A stretch of 64,000 nt of DNA from Paenibacillus sp. JDR-2. GTDB taxonomy: Bacteria > Bacillota > Bacilli > Paenibacillales > Paenibacillaceae. The notes under the pieces were generated by a model that was not told the DNA's origin, did no database searches, and saw only the letters and a program-made list of their open reading frames with translations. This document shows, in pieces, positions 25,833 through 34,450 of the stretch; position 1 is the first letter of the stretch; every line of letters starts with the position of its first letter. The stretch is from assembly GCF_000023585.1 (NCBI RefSeq), contig NC_012914.1, positions 3,812,001 to 3,876,000 of the forward strand, given 5' to 3'. Made by a program: the position numbers and the translations under genes.

Positions 25833-26654
25833 TCAAACCGGCTCCAGCATAGGAGCGTACATCATAACGGCTTCATTGCCCGTCACGAATTCCTCGTCCA
25901 GCAGCTCCCCTTCATCCAGCGCGTATTTCCTGCGGTAGATTGAGTTGCTTCTGACGTAACCGCCCCATGGCTTCAGCTCAATCCGGTGATCCTTTTCCAC
26001 GACTTCATACCGGTAATTTACAGGAAGAGAGGAACGCCACTCGCCAACGAGCTTATCATCCGTAAGACCTACAATCAGCTGAAAAGGCTGCTGGGTCGGA
26101 TTATGGATCTGCAGATCCAGATAATTGTATGCGCAGGTTGCGCCGCTCCCGAACGGCTGCGTCCGCCCGGCGTCCGGGAAAACATCGTAGCTGTGTCTGT
26201 GCCGTTCAACGACCTGCAATGGGGTATGAAGCGTCATCCAGTAGATGAGATTGGACATTTGGCATAACCCGCCGCCTACTCCCGACTTATATCCGCCATA
26301 AAATAAAATCATGCCGTCGACATAACCTTTCTTTCTTGTCGGTTTGCCTATGGCCCGCCAGTAGGAGAAGGTTTCGCCGGGCATCAATACGATGCCGTTC
26401 AATTTCTGTGCCGCCAGCCGCAAATTGATAACCTTATTGGTTTGCAGCCACATGTCTACATTTCGAAGCTGTCTCATTAAAGGAGTCGCATGGGTAAAAA
26501 CCACATACGTCAAAGAAAGTTTCTTATTGTTCCGGGCTAGCTTGCCTGAGCTTAACAGCCATTTTAACCGCCTTTTATTCGTAAACCACCATTTACCCGC
26601 CTGCAGGCGCAGGAACGAACGTTTGACCGGCCGATGCTGCATCAGATTATTCAA
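25833..26654 (-). CDS. VanW family protein
   Basis: The 273-residue protein holds the VanW domain: FSYWRAIGKPTRKKGYVDGM, then GGGLCQMSNLIYWM, HRHSYDVFPD and PFGSGATCAYNY. VanW occurs in some vancomycin-resistance clusters and many spore formers; its function is unknown and no van genes are here. The start is not certain. TTG 26654 lies after the signal peptidase stop with GGAGAG upstream; ATG 26702 would overlap the neighbour by 31 bp, and ATG 26642 is also possible. Confidence 0.85.
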   Translation of the reverse strand: MNNLMQHRPVKRSFLRLQAGKWWFTNKRRLKWLLSSGKLARNNKKLSLTYVVFTHATPLMRQLRNVDMWLQTNKVINLRLAAQKLNGIVLMPGETFSYWRAIGKPTRKKGYVDGMILFYGGYKSGVGGGLCQMSNLIYWMTLHTPLQVVERHRHSYDVFPDAGRTQPFGSGATCAYNYLDLQIHNPTQQPFQLIVGLTDDKLVGEWRSSLPVNYRYEVVEKDHRIELKPWGGYVRSNSIYRRKYALDEGELLDEEFVTGNEAVMMYAPMLEPV

Positions 26655-26671
26655 CTTCCCTCTTCTCTCCT

Positions 26672-27208
26672 TTACAGAAGTCCAAATTTGTTCAGCGGCC
26701 ATATCCGGTACACGGCCTTCCCTTCAATGCTGGAAAAGGCAATCGGCCCGATTGACCGGCTGTCCACGCTATGCTCGCGGTTGTCGCCAAGAACAAACAG
26801 CTCCTTCCGGGCAACCGTGTAGGGGAATTTCATCCCGCCCGGTTCCGTCAGCCCTACGGTGTAAGTCTCCGATAGCTGCTGCCCGTTCAAGACAACCATT
26901 CCGTCCCGGACGTCAATGACATCGCCTGGCACGCCTATGACTCTTTTCACCAAACGCAAGGGGCTTTCCGGTCCATGGATAATAACGATATCTCCACGCT
27001 CCGGGGACTTGAAACGGTAGGACCATTTGTTTTCGATCAGGCGCTGGCCTTCCACAAGCGTTTTTTGCATTGAGATGTTATGTACCTCTGCCTGCGCGTA
27101 AACATAGTTTTGGAATAACAATGCGATGATGATTGCAGCCGTAATCGAGACCAGCCACTCTCTTAGCTCAAGCAGCGCCTTGCTGTTCCTGGTTAGTTGA
27201 TCATCCAT
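26672..27208 (-). CDS. sip: Signal peptidase I
   Basis: The 178-residue enzyme has one N-terminal membrane anchor (about 18-37) and the Ser/Lys dyad: Ser46 in HNISMQKTL and Lys88 in RLVKRVIGVPGD. The remaining family boxes are GDIVII and the GDNREHSVDSRSIG segment. It removes signal peptides of exported proteins. ATG 27208 follows AAGGGG. VanW follows directly, so the two may be co-transcribed. Confidence 0.95.
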   Translation of the reverse strand: MDDQLTRNSKALLELREWLVSITAAIIIALLFQNYVYAQAEVHNISMQKTLVEGQRLIENKWSYRFKSPERGDIVIIHGPESPLRLVKRVIGVPGDVIDVRDGMVVLNGQQLSETYTVGLTEPGGMKFPYTVARKELFVLGDNREHSVDSRSIGPIAFSSIEGKAVYRIWPLNKFGLL

Positions 27209-27301
27209 TCCCTTACACCCCTTGAAGAAATAGGAATTCAACATAACCATCACCTATGACGTTTTCGCCCGGCCAAAAGTTACCTGCGGCCTAAAAATAC
27301 C

Positions 27302-27329
27302 GTGACAGGTGCGTGGCATGTCTTATAAA
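27302..27329 (+). promoter_or_regulatory. Promoter of the MFS gene
   Basis: GTGACA (27302-27307), a 16-bp spacer and TATAAA (27324-27329) lie 28 bp before the start of the MFS gene. Confidence 0.55.
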
Positions 27330-27357
27330 GTAGATTTATATGAGGGAGGTAGCCAGA

Positions 27358-28545
27358 ATGGAACCATCAACACGATCGCAGCGTCTACTTTTTATGACGG
27401 TAACGTTAATGTTCTGGATTGCGATGTATACATACGTGCCGACGTTGTCGCCTTATTTAAGCTCGAGGGGGCTTACGCTGGATTTAATCGGAGTTGTGCT
27501 TGGCAGCTACGGTTTCGTCCAGCTGTTGATCCGATTTCCGCTCGGGATGCTGTCGGACCGTTACGGAAAAAGAAAGCCGTTTATTCTGCTCGGCATGCTT
27601 GCCGCCAGTATCAGCTGTCTTTTGTTTATCATTCCGGGAAGCTGGCTGTGGCCGCTTGCGGGACGCGCGATGGCGGGGTTATGCGCATCGACCTGGGTTG
27701 CTTTTACGGTGATGTACGCGAATTATTTTGCGGCGGAAGATGCCACGAAGGCGATGGGGAATATAAGCGTGATGACCGTGTCCGGCCAAATGATCGGGAT
27801 GCTGTTAAGCGGCTGGATGTCCGAGGGATTCGGAGCGGATGCTCCTTTTGTGCTTGGGGCGATTATCGGTGGAATGGGGCTTTTGCTGGCGCTCGTTATT
27901 CACGAGCCGGCCAAACCGCTTCATGAGCGGAGCGGCATATCGTTCTCGAAGATTCAAAGCGTGATCCGGACGAAGCTGCTGCTGCAGGTCGCCCTGCTCT
28001 CTTTGCTCGCGCATTGCGTGCTGTTCATTACGATGTTCGGTTTTACGCCGTTAAAAGCGGAGGACATGGGGAGCAGCGGAGTCGAGCTTACGTTACTCGT
28101 ATTCGCTTTTATGGCGCCTCACGCCCTCGCCTCCATGTTTACGGCCAGGTGGTTTGCGCCGCGCTTCGGGAATTGGACAACGATTGGCACCGGATTTATT
28201 CTAAGCGCCATATGCACCGTCTCGATTTGCTATGTGCATTCCATCTGGATTCTTATGCTTACGCAGATGATTAACGGATTCGCGCAAGGCTTGCATATCC
28301 CTCTTCTGCTTGGGCTTGCGATCCGCGACGTGGATCCTTCCGGCCGGGCTACCGCCATGGGTCTGTACCAGGCGGTATATGCGACAGGCATGTTCGCGGG
28401 GCCATTCCTTGCGGGCTGGCTGAACGAAAGCTGGGGGTTAAACAGCGGGTTTGCGTTAGGCGGTATATTTGGATTTATCGCCGCCGTGCTTTGTCTCCTC
28501 TATTATCGATCTGATCGCAAGTTAATTAAGTCCATTAATAATTAA
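27358..28545 (+). CDS. Major facilitator superfamily transporter
   Basis: The 395-residue protein has about twelve membrane segments. The MFS motif A-like loop LGMLSDRYGKRKP lies between segments 2 and 3, and a DVDPSGRATAMGLYQAVYATG stretch lies in the second half. The substrate cannot be deduced; the architecture fits a drug or metabolite exporter. ATG 27358 follows GGGAGGTAGCCAGA. It converges on the ECF transporter gene with only 5 bp between the stop codons, and no terminator is apparent. Confidence 0.88.
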   Translation: MEPSTRSQRLLFMTVTLMFWIAMYTYVPTLSPYLSSRGLTLDLIGVVLGSYGFVQLLIRFPLGMLSDRYGKRKPFILLGMLAASISCLLFIIPGSWLWPLAGRAMAGLCASTWVAFTVMYANYFAAEDATKAMGNISVMTVSGQMIGMLLSGWMSEGFGADAPFVLGAIIGGMGLLLALVIHEPAKPLHERSGISFSKIQSVIRTKLLLQVALLSLLAHCVLFITMFGFTPLKAEDMGSSGVELTLLVFAFMAPHALASMFTARWFAPRFGNWTTIGTGFILSAICTVSICYVHSIWILMLTQMINGFAQGLHIPLLLGLAIRDVDPSGRATAMGLYQAVYATGMFAGPFLAGWLNESWGLNSGFALGGIFGFIAAVLCLLYYRSDRKLIKSINN

Positions 28546-28550
28546 CGCTA

Positions 28551-30332
28551 TTATTTAATGTAAAGAAGAATAATTGCAGCGGCAGCAGCGGAAATAACGA
28601 TGCCGATATCCTCCCTGCTGAACTTCAGCCGCAGGCCTTGCGTTGGCTTCGCAAGCGGATGACCGATCCCGCGGGCTTCAAGCGCATCCGCCATTTGCTC
28701 GGCCATATGCAGCAAGGAACGGATGTAAGGTACCATGGCAGGCAGCAGCATCCGGAACGGAAGCGACCCTGCGGCGGTTGTGACCTTGCCCCGCGCATGC
28801 GCGATCTTGACGTAACGCTCCCATTCCCCCGCAAGCAGCGGAATAAAGCGGAAGATCAAGGTTACAGTAAGCGCGACGGACATCACGGGTATTTTGAATC
28901 GGCTCAGCCAGCCAAACGTCTGCTCCAGGCTGCGCTGGACTCGCAGCGGCGTTACGAGACCCAAAAGCGGCAAGCCCAGCATCATTACAAGCAGCAAACC
29001 GCTGAAGCGCTGAATGGTCTGGAGGGCTGCCCCCCAATCGAAGGTAAACGGGCCAAAATGCACGCCCGAAATAATGGCGATTACCGCCGTCATAATGACG
29101 TAGGCCCGGATGGCTTTCATCCAGGGCCTTATTTGTGTCCGCAGCGGGATGAGCACCGCAAGGGAAATGGCCGCTGCGACAGCCAGCCCCACCCAGCTGT
29201 GCTGGAGCAGGATGGTTGTGGCGAGCAAGAGATACGCGACGATTAACGCCCGCGGATCGAACCGCGCCGCGAGCCCTTGGGTTGGAGCTGCAGCGGGCGG
29301 AGCTGTAGCAGGCGGTGCCTGTGCGAGCGATGCCGCAACGGGCGGTGCCTGTGCGAGCGATGCCGCAACGGGCGGTGCCTGCGGCTCAGGCGCAAGTGCT
29401 GCTGCCGATGTCTGTGCAGCAGCACTTGCGGAAGCGGCTTGCAAGGACGGGCGTTCCGCCGTCCTTGCGCCGTGGGCGGCGCGCTGCGCCGCCAGCAGCG
29501 CCGCGAGCTCGCGCGGCGCCGGCCACGGCGCGCCGCCTGGCGCAGCCGGCGGCGCAAAGCCGGCAGCGCGCAGCTGCGCCAGCGCGCGCTGCGCCTGCGG
29601 CGCGGCGGCATCGTGGGCGCGGTGCTCCGCCCACGATGCCGCCGGAGCCGCTTCGCGGACGGAGCCGCCGGCAAGCACGGCGACCTCGTCCGCGAGCGGC
29701 AGCAGCGCGTCGAGGTCGTGCGTGGCCACGACCGCTCCGCGCCCCGCCGCCCTATGCGCGTCAAGCATCGCGCACAAGCGGCGGATGCCGTCGGCATCTA
29801 GCCCCGCCGTCGGCTCGTCGAGCAGCAGCCATTCCGGCTCGCATGACATTAGGCAGGCCATGGCAAGCCTTCGCTGCTGCCCTCCGCTTAGCGTCCAAGG
29901 ATCGCGCTCCAGCAGCTCTATTGGCAATCCAGCCTGCTCCATTGCTTTTTCTATTCGGTTTTCCTTCTCTTCCGTATGCAGTCCGTAAGGCTTCAAGGAA
30001 TAATCGAACTCTTCCCTTACCGACGAAGCAAACCATTGCGATTCGGATTGTTGAAGAGCAATGCCGGTTCGCATCACAATCGGCTTATTCAACCGCAGCT
30101 TTTTCCCCCTGCTGGTCCAAAGCGATTCGTTGCCCTGATCGATTTGCCCGCCGCATAAACGTCTCAAACCCGCCATTGTCTCCAGCAGCGTTGATTTGCC
30201 CGAACCGTTGTGACCAACAAGCAAAGAAATTGCTCCTTTACGGAAGGTCAGGTTAATTCCGCTTAACAGCAGCTTGTCAGGCTCATGAGCCGCGGCAACC
30301 GATACCTGCTCAAGCTTCCAATCGCCAGTCAT
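28551..30332 (-). CDS. EcfA-EcfT fusion of a biotin ECF transporter (ATPase plus transmembrane component)
   Basis: The 593 residues join two normally separate proteins. Residues 1 to about 280 are an ABC ATPase: Walker A GHNGSGKST (40-48), signature LSGGQQRR (148-155), Walker B WLLLDEP (168-174), H-loop His205. A linker of Ala, Pro, Gln and Arg spans about 225-355. From about 356 comes an EcfT domain with membrane segments and the paired coupling motifs HARGK and ALEARG. The start is ATG 30332, overlapping the upstream ecfA stop (ATGA). With EcfA and BioY nearby it should power biotin uptake. The linker contains a 30-bp tandem duplication and very GC-rich codons unlike the flanks. Confidence 0.92.
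   Translation of the reverse strand: MTGDWKLEQVSVAAAHEPDKLLLSGINLTFRKGAISLLVGHNGSGKSTLLETMAGLRRLCGGQIDQGNESLWTSRGKKLRLNKPIVMRTGIALQQSESQWFASSVREEFDYSLKPYGLHTEEKENRIEKAMEQAGLPIELLERDPWTLSGGQQRRLAMACLMSCEPEWLLLDEPTAGLDADGIRRLCAMLDAHRAAGRGAVVATHDLDALLPLADEVAVLAGGSVREAAPAASWAEHRAHDAAAPQAQRALAQLRAAGFAPPAAPGGAPWPAPRELAALLAAQRAAHGARTAERPSLQAASASAAAQTSAAALAPEPQAPPVAASLAQAPPVAASLAQAPPATAPPAAAPTQGLAARFDPRALIVAYLLLATTILLQHSWVGLAVAAAISLAVLIPLRTQIRPWMKAIRAYVIMTAVIAIISGVHFGPFTFDWGAALQTIQRFSGLLLVMMLGLPLLGLVTPLRVQRSLEQTFGWLSRFKIPVMSVALTVTLIFRFIPLLAGEWERYVKIAHARGKVTTAAGSLPFRMLLPAMVPYIRSLLHMAEQMADALEARGIGHPLAKPTQGLRLKFSREDIGIVISAAAAAIILLYIK
29311..29381. repeat. 30-bp tandem duplication in the EcfA-EcfT linker
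   Basis: Bases 29311-29340 and 29341-29370 are identical, and a third copy begins for about 10 bases at 29371. In the protein this gives two APPVAASLAQ units (residues 319-338) followed by a diverged third. Confidence 0.95.
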
Positions 30333-31174
30333 TCCGCTGTCACCGCCTTCGCAAGCATTTCGGGCGTCAACGGCAGCGGCTGAAGCTTCACTCCAAGCTT
30401 CTCCAGCTCCCATGCCGTCTGAATGACATATGGAGCGGTAAAACCAAGCTCCTCGCATGGACTGCTTCCGTCAACAGAGCGCCGTTCGAACAACCTTTCT
30501 GCGGCTCCATCGAACCGAAGTTCTCCTTGCTCCAGAGCCAGGACACGGTCGCCGGCAGCCAGCTCCTCCAGCTTCTGCGTAATCCAGATGACCGTTACCC
30601 CGCGGTTGTTCAGTTCTCTTACCTTATCCCTAACATATATACAGGCTTCCGGGTCCAGCATAGCCGTTACTTCATCCAGAATCAGCATCGGCGTTTGAAC
30701 CGCAAGGCAGCCCGCAATAGCCGTCAGCTGCTTTTGTCCGCCGGACAAGGTTTCCACCGGTTGATGCATACGGGCATGCAGACCGGTCTGACGAAGGGCT
30801 TCCTCAGCGAGACCCGTAATCCTGTTTCCTTCTAAACCATTCTGCTCCAGCATCATCACGACATCTTCCCAGGGAGTGGAACCCACCATGGAAGCATCCG
30901 GCTGCTGCAGCACCATTGGGACCTGCCCTGTCAAGAACCGGGATTGATCCTTCTCAACCTTGCCTTCCGCCTGAAAAGCGCCAAAACCGGCAATCAGCCT
31001 CGCCAGCGTGCTTTTCCCGCTCCCGTTTCTGCCGATCAGATTAATCCATTCCCCTTCAACAATCGTTAACGTCACATTGCGCAACAGAAAGGGCTGTGCC
31101 TTCATTTGCTCCCCGTATGCAAGAGGCTTGACTGACACATTGGCCAGCTCTGCCAAATTTTTTTCCGAAAACAT
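30329..31174 (-). CDS. ECF transporter ATP-binding protein (EcfA/BioM type)
   Basis: The 281-residue ABC ATPase has Walker A GRNGSGKST, signature LSGGQKQ, Walker B MLILDEVTAMLDP and a Q in place of the usual H-loop residue (IWITQKLEE). ATG 31174 follows AGGTTGAAGGA and an upstream in-frame codon at 31201 is less well placed. It overlaps the EcfA-EcfT fusion by 4 bp and is divergent from bioY across the BirA operator, so it is the second ATPase of the biotin transporter. Note the Gln-for-His change at the switch position, which suggests an asymmetric ATPase pair. Confidence 0.9.
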   Translation of the reverse strand: MFSEKNLAELANVSVKPLAYGEQMKAQPFLLRNVTLTIVEGEWINLIGRNGSGKSTLARLIAGFGAFQAEGKVEKDQSRFLTGQVPMVLQQPDASMVGSTPWEDVVMMLEQNGLEGNRITGLAEEALRQTGLHARMHQPVETLSGGQKQLTAIAGCLAVQTPMLILDEVTAMLDPEACIYVRDKVRELNNRGVTVIWITQKLEELAAGDRVLALEQGELRFDGAAERLFERRSVDGSSPCEELGFTAPYVIQTAWELEKLGVKLQPLPLTPEMLAKAVTAE

Positions 31175-31220
31175 TCCTTCAACCTCTTCCCCAAATGACA
31201 AAGCTGTGCTAAAATCCGAT

Positions 31221-31254
31221 TTGTTAACCTATATAAACTATAAACGGTTAACAT
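31221..31254. promoter_or_regulatory. BirA (biotin repressor) operator between ecfA and bioY
   Basis: TTGTTAACC (31221-31229), a 16-bp AT-rich spacer and GGTTAACAT (31246-31254) match the Bacillus-type BirA operator, two 9-bp arms about 16 bp apart. It sits between divergent bioY and ecfA and overlaps the ecfA promoter, so both sides should be repressed when biotin is plentiful. Confidence 0.88.
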
Positions 31255-31258
31255 TCAA
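31230..31258 (-). promoter_or_regulatory. Sigma-A promoter of the ecfA/ecfA-ecfT transcript
   Basis: TTGAAT (31253-31258), a 17-bp spacer and TATATA (31230-31235) lie inside the BirA operator on the minus strand. Confidence 0.6.
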
Positions 31259-31287
31259 AACGCAATCGCTAAAGGAGTCGATTCACC

Positions 31288-31905
31288 ATGCGCACCAGCA
31301 GTAATATTCGGAGCACCGTATTTATCGCCTTATTCGCCGCTCTCTTTATCGTTATGAGCGCCATTCAGATCAAAGTTGGTTCCTATGTGCCTATTACCCT
31401 TCAGACGCTTGCAGTCACGCTTGCCGGCGCGATTCTGGGCCCTCGCAAAAGCTTTATTTCGCTTTGGATCGTCATAGCCCTGACGGCAACCGGCCTTCCT
31501 CTATTAAGCGGCAGGGGTGGTCTGGAGACCTTGACCGGGCATACGGGCGGTTTTATCTTTGCCTTCCCGTTCTGCGCACTGCTGGTCGGCTTTGCAACGC
31601 AAGCCATCTTCCGCAGCGAAGCTCTTATGCGTAACCGGATTGTCGGTTTTATCGCGTTATTCATCGTGTTTGAACTGTTTGGTTCTTTCCTTACTTATGT
31701 ACCCGGCGTACCTTGGCTGATGCATGTAACCGGTCTTGATTTTGGCAAAGCCATGACGGCCGGCTGCTATCCTTACCTGCCCGGTGACGCGATCAAATCC
31801 TTTGTTGCGGCAGTTATCGTGCTGTCTCTCAAACCATACATTCTTAGAATTCAATCGTCAATCCATTCCGGACAGAACGGGAGCCAGGTTCATTCAACGA
31901 TATAA
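31288..31905 (+). CDS. bioY: Biotin ECF transporter substrate-binding component BioY
   Basis: The 205-residue integral membrane protein has about six segments and BioY landmarks: VGSYVPITLQTLAVTLAGAILGPRKS near residues 30-55, then TGHTGGFIFAFPFCALLVG. It binds biotin with high affinity; the ATPases and EcfT across the operator supply energy. ATG 31288 follows AAAGGAGTC. The C-terminal tail after residue 185 is hydrophilic. Confidence 0.95.
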   Translation: MRTSSNIRSTVFIALFAALFIVMSAIQIKVGSYVPITLQTLAVTLAGAILGPRKSFISLWIVIALTATGLPLLSGRGGLETLTGHTGGFIFAFPFCALLVGFATQAIFRSEALMRNRIVGFIALFIVFELFGSFLTYVPGVPWLMHVTGLDFGKAMTAGCYPYLPGDAIKSFVAAVIVLSLKPYILRIQSSIHSGQNGSQVHSTI

Positions 31906-31920
31906 TAAAATACTTAAAAC

Positions 31921-31966
31921 AAAAGCGGCTGCGCCAGGTACTATCCTGCACAGCCGCTTTTGCATT
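31921..31966 (+). terminator. Terminator after bioY, possibly bidirectional
   Basis: AAAAGCGGCTG (31921-31931) pairs with CAGCCGCTTTT (31951-31961). The stem is symmetrical in sequence, with T on the plus side and A on the other, so it may also serve the convergent S66 peptidase gene. Confidence 0.8.
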
Positions 31967-31983
31967 CCCGCTAATTAACCACA

Positions 31984-33003
31984 TTAAGGAATGAATGTCT
32001 GCCTTACCGTTCCTTTTCCGTTACCCGCTTCAATCTCGGCAAAGGCTCCGTTAACAAAGGTAATCTGTGGAGGAACATGGCCGCAATCGATGTCGTACAG
32101 AATGGGCAGCTTTAGCTCCTCATACAGCTCCGAATACAAATCCTCCTCGGTATAATGATCAACGGGAAGATGAACCGCGCTTCTGCCAAATAAAAGTCCA
32201 GCGCAGTTGTCGAACCAGCCTGCCAGCTTCATTTGGACTAACGATCTGCGCATATCCACCGTATTCAGTTCGCAATTCTCCAAATACCAGACAAGCGGTT
32301 CACCGTTAATATAGCGGTTTTGGAAATCTTTCACTTGCCCGTATGGGGTACCGATCAAATGCCGGATGACATCGATACATCCCCCTAACAATCGCCCTTT
32401 GATCTGCAAGGTTTCATTATTGGATATTACTTTCCAACGGGTTGGTTCCGTCAAATGAAAAATATACGGGCTAGGATGATCATGATTCCATTCCTTCTGA
32501 TAATACGGCGAAGAATATTGCGTAATGGATTCTCCGGTTTTCAAGGAGAGCACCTCTTCCCACATCCCAGTCGTCTGGTCGGCGTATTCTCCCCGTTGGT
32601 CAATGAGATTGGCTCCATGAGCCGTAGCGAGACCCGTTGTTAACGTTACGGCCAGCAACAGCACGCTAATATCGGAATAACCCATAATCCATTTGGCAGG
32701 GAGCTGATCCCATTCCATACGCTCCAATATCTCAATCAATAACTCTCCACCCCATGGCGGAAAAATCATGCCGATCGACTCATCCTGCATCATCCGGTTA
32801 AATTCAGCTGCCCTTGCCGTAGCCGGCGCCGACTTCGCTTTATGCTGCGACCATACCGTATCCCCGTGTACCATCCGATAGCCTTTGTCCTCCATCCGAC
32901 TGAAGGCAAGCTTCAACATGGAGTGAAGCTCCGTTCCAATTCCCGATGAAGGCGCCGTTACACCGATTACGGCTGCTTTTTGAAGCTGTGGATAACGAAT
33001 CAT
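31984..33003 (-). CDS. S66 family peptidase (LD-carboxypeptidase / MccF-like)
   Basis: The 339 residues match S66 serine peptidases. The nucleophile is Ser110 in MGYSDIS, the glutamate is in WYLENCEL, and the histidine is in DCGHVPPQ near the C-terminus. Members cut L,D peptide bonds in murein tetrapeptides, or (MccF) inactivate microcin C-like nucleotide peptides. The sequence has no obvious signal peptide, which is compatible with a cytosolic role. Which reaction applies cannot be decided. Confidence 0.9.
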   Translation of the reverse strand: MIRYPQLQKAAVIGVTAPSSGIGTELHSMLKLAFSRMEDKGYRMVHGDTVWSQHKAKSAPATARAAEFNRMMQDESIGMIFPPWGGELLIEILERMEWDQLPAKWIMGYSDISVLLLAVTLTTGLATAHGANLIDQRGEYADQTTGMWEEVLSLKTGESITQYSSPYYQKEWNHDHPSPYIFHLTEPTRWKVISNNETLQIKGRLLGGCIDVIRHLIGTPYGQVKDFQNRYINGEPLVWYLENCELNTVDMRRSLVQMKLAGWFDNCAGLLFGRSAVHLPVDHYTEEDLYSELYEELKLPILYDIDCGHVPPQITFVNGAFAEIEAGNGKGTVRQTFIP

Positions 33004-33081
33004 GCCACTTCCCCTTTCGATCTGCTCTATGGATACGGAAATACGACATCCATTTAGGAAATCCCTCCATTTCGTGGGAAA

Positions 33082-33116
33082 ATAAAAAGGCAGACCAGGT
33101 TCTCGCCTGATCTGCC
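33082..33116 (-). terminator. Terminator after the alcohol dehydrogenase gene
   Basis: GGCAGACCAGG (33089-33099) pairs with CCTGATCTGCC (33106-33116) with one mismatch, followed by TTTTTATT on the minus strand. The stem begins 17 bp after the stop. Confidence 0.85.
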
Positions 33117-33132
33117 CGCCTACCTTATATCC

Positions 33133-34296
33133 TTACAGCGACAAACGATAAATCGCTACTACATCTTCCTTCGTAAGCTTGCGGAAGTTGCCGCGTGTAC
33201 CGCTTCCGGTTGTTTTCTCCGCCATCTCGTCCAGTCTGCTGTCGTCAATCTCGTAATCCGCGAGGCGCGACGGAGCGCCAATCGAACTCCAGAACTCGCG
33301 CAGCTTCGCAATCCCTTCACGGGCTACATCAAGGTCGCCCTTGCCTTCTGCCTTAACGCCGAATACATTAACCGCGAACTGCTTAAAGCGTCCCACGTTA
33401 TCTTCCACCGCATAGTTCATCCAGTTCGGGAACAGAATGGCTAGGCCGCCGCCGTGAGGAATATCGTAAACCGCGGACACCGCATGCTCCATGTCATGGT
33501 TCGCCCAGTCGCCGATAACGCCCATCGACAACGTTCCGTTCAGCGCCATTGTACCGCAATAAAGAATCGTCTCGCGAAGCTTTACGTTCGTCAGATCATT
33601 CACAAGACCTGGAGCTGTCGCAATGACGGTCCGCAAAATCGTTTCGCAGAAGCCGTCCTGAACCGGAGTATTCGCATCATGATGGAAATATTGCTCCAAT
33701 ACGTGAGCCATCATATCCACCATGCCATATACCGTATGGTCTTTTGGCGCGCTAGCCGTAAATACCGGATCAAGGATGGAGAATGTCGGATAAGCCAGAA
33801 CGTTGCCCCAGCCATGCTTCTCAAGCGTTTCTTGATTGGTAATTACCGAACCGGAGTTCATCTCGGAGCCCGTTGCCGCAAGCGTAAGCACGGTACCAAG
33901 CGGAAGAGCTTCCTCCGGCTTCGCTTTGCGCGTAACGATATCCCAGAAGCTGCCCTCGTATTTCGCCGAGATAATAATGGCTTTCGCACAGTCAATCGTG
34001 CTGCCGCCGCCAACTGCCAGAACCCAGTCGATCGACTCGGAGCGGCATAACTCGGCTCCGCGGTGGACCGTCGACAGGCGCGGGTTAGGTTCAACTCCGC
34101 TTAATTCGGTAACCGTACAACCCGCTTCATCCAGCTTTGCGAGTACTTGCTCGTAAAGACCGTTACGCTTAATGCTTCCTCCGCCGTAAACAAGCAGAAC
34201 GCGTTTACCCAGCTTTGCCGCTTCAACGGGAAGCTGCTTCAATTGTCCTTCGCCAAAGTGAAGGCGGGTCGGATTATAGTATGTAAATGGATTCAT
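33133..34296 (-). CDS. Iron-containing alcohol dehydrogenase (butanol dehydrogenase/YugJ type)
   Basis: The 387-residue protein belongs to the group III Fe-dependent alcohol dehydrogenases. It begins [18 protein letters not shown], has the NAD(P)-binding [11 protein letters not shown] near residues 95-105, and metal-binding histidines in [14 protein letters not shown] and [19 protein letters not shown]. It probably reduces aldehydes to alcohols with NADPH. ATG 34296 follows AGAGGAGAAATACGACC. It is monocistronic, with its own terminator. Confidence 0.92.
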   Translation of the reverse strand: MNPFTYYNPTRLHFGEGQLKQLPVEAAKLGKRVLLVYGGGSIKRNGLYEQVLAKLDEAGCTVTELSGVEPNPRLSTVHRGAELCRSESIDWVLAVGGGSTIDCAKAIIISAKYEGSFWDIVTRKAKPEEALPLGTVLTLAATGSEMNSGSVITNQETLEKHGWGNVLAYPTFSILDPVFTASAPKDHTVYGMVDMMAHVLEQYFHHDANTPVQDGFCETILRTVIATAPGLVNDLTNVKLRETILYCGTMALNGTLSMGVIGDWANHDMEHAVSAVYDIPHGGGLAILFPNWMNYAVEDNVGRFKQFAVNVFGVKAEGKGDLDVAREGIAKLREFWSSIGAPSRLADYEIDDSRLDEMAEKTTGSGTRGNFRKLTKEDVVAIYRLSL

Positions 34297-34399
34297 GGTC
34301 GTATTTCTCCTCTTCTAATTGGTTGTAAGGCTTAAATGCTCCGACAGTTCATTTTGGCTCAATCCCGTCTAAATTATGAGATTCTCCGCCAAAACTAAT

Positions 34400-34450
34400 A
34401 GGGAAAAATAAAGAGAAGCGTTCTTATTCAGAACCGCCTCTCTCTTTATT
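34400..34450 (-). terminator. Terminator after ricA
   Basis: The stem AATAAAGAGA-AGCGTTCT (34407-34424) pairs with 34430-34450 almost completely and touches the ricA stop. TTTTTCCC follows on the minus strand. The remainder of 34297-34399 shows nothing else. Confidence 0.8.

Noticed and set aside
25833..26654. Vancomycin-resistance cluster
   Set aside because: VanW alone is common in spore formers; there are no van ligase, dehydrogenase or regulator genes.
29311..29381. Tandem 30-bp repeat considered as a CRISPR or minisatellite array
   Set aside because: Only two full copies without spacers, in frame within a coding linker.
29110..29988. Long open frames on both strands over the EcfA-EcfT gene, including a plus-strand frame of 292 codons
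   Set aside because: GC-rich, stop-poor sequence opposite a gene with clear ABC motifs; the products are Ala/Arg/Ser low-complexity with no domain and no ribosome site.
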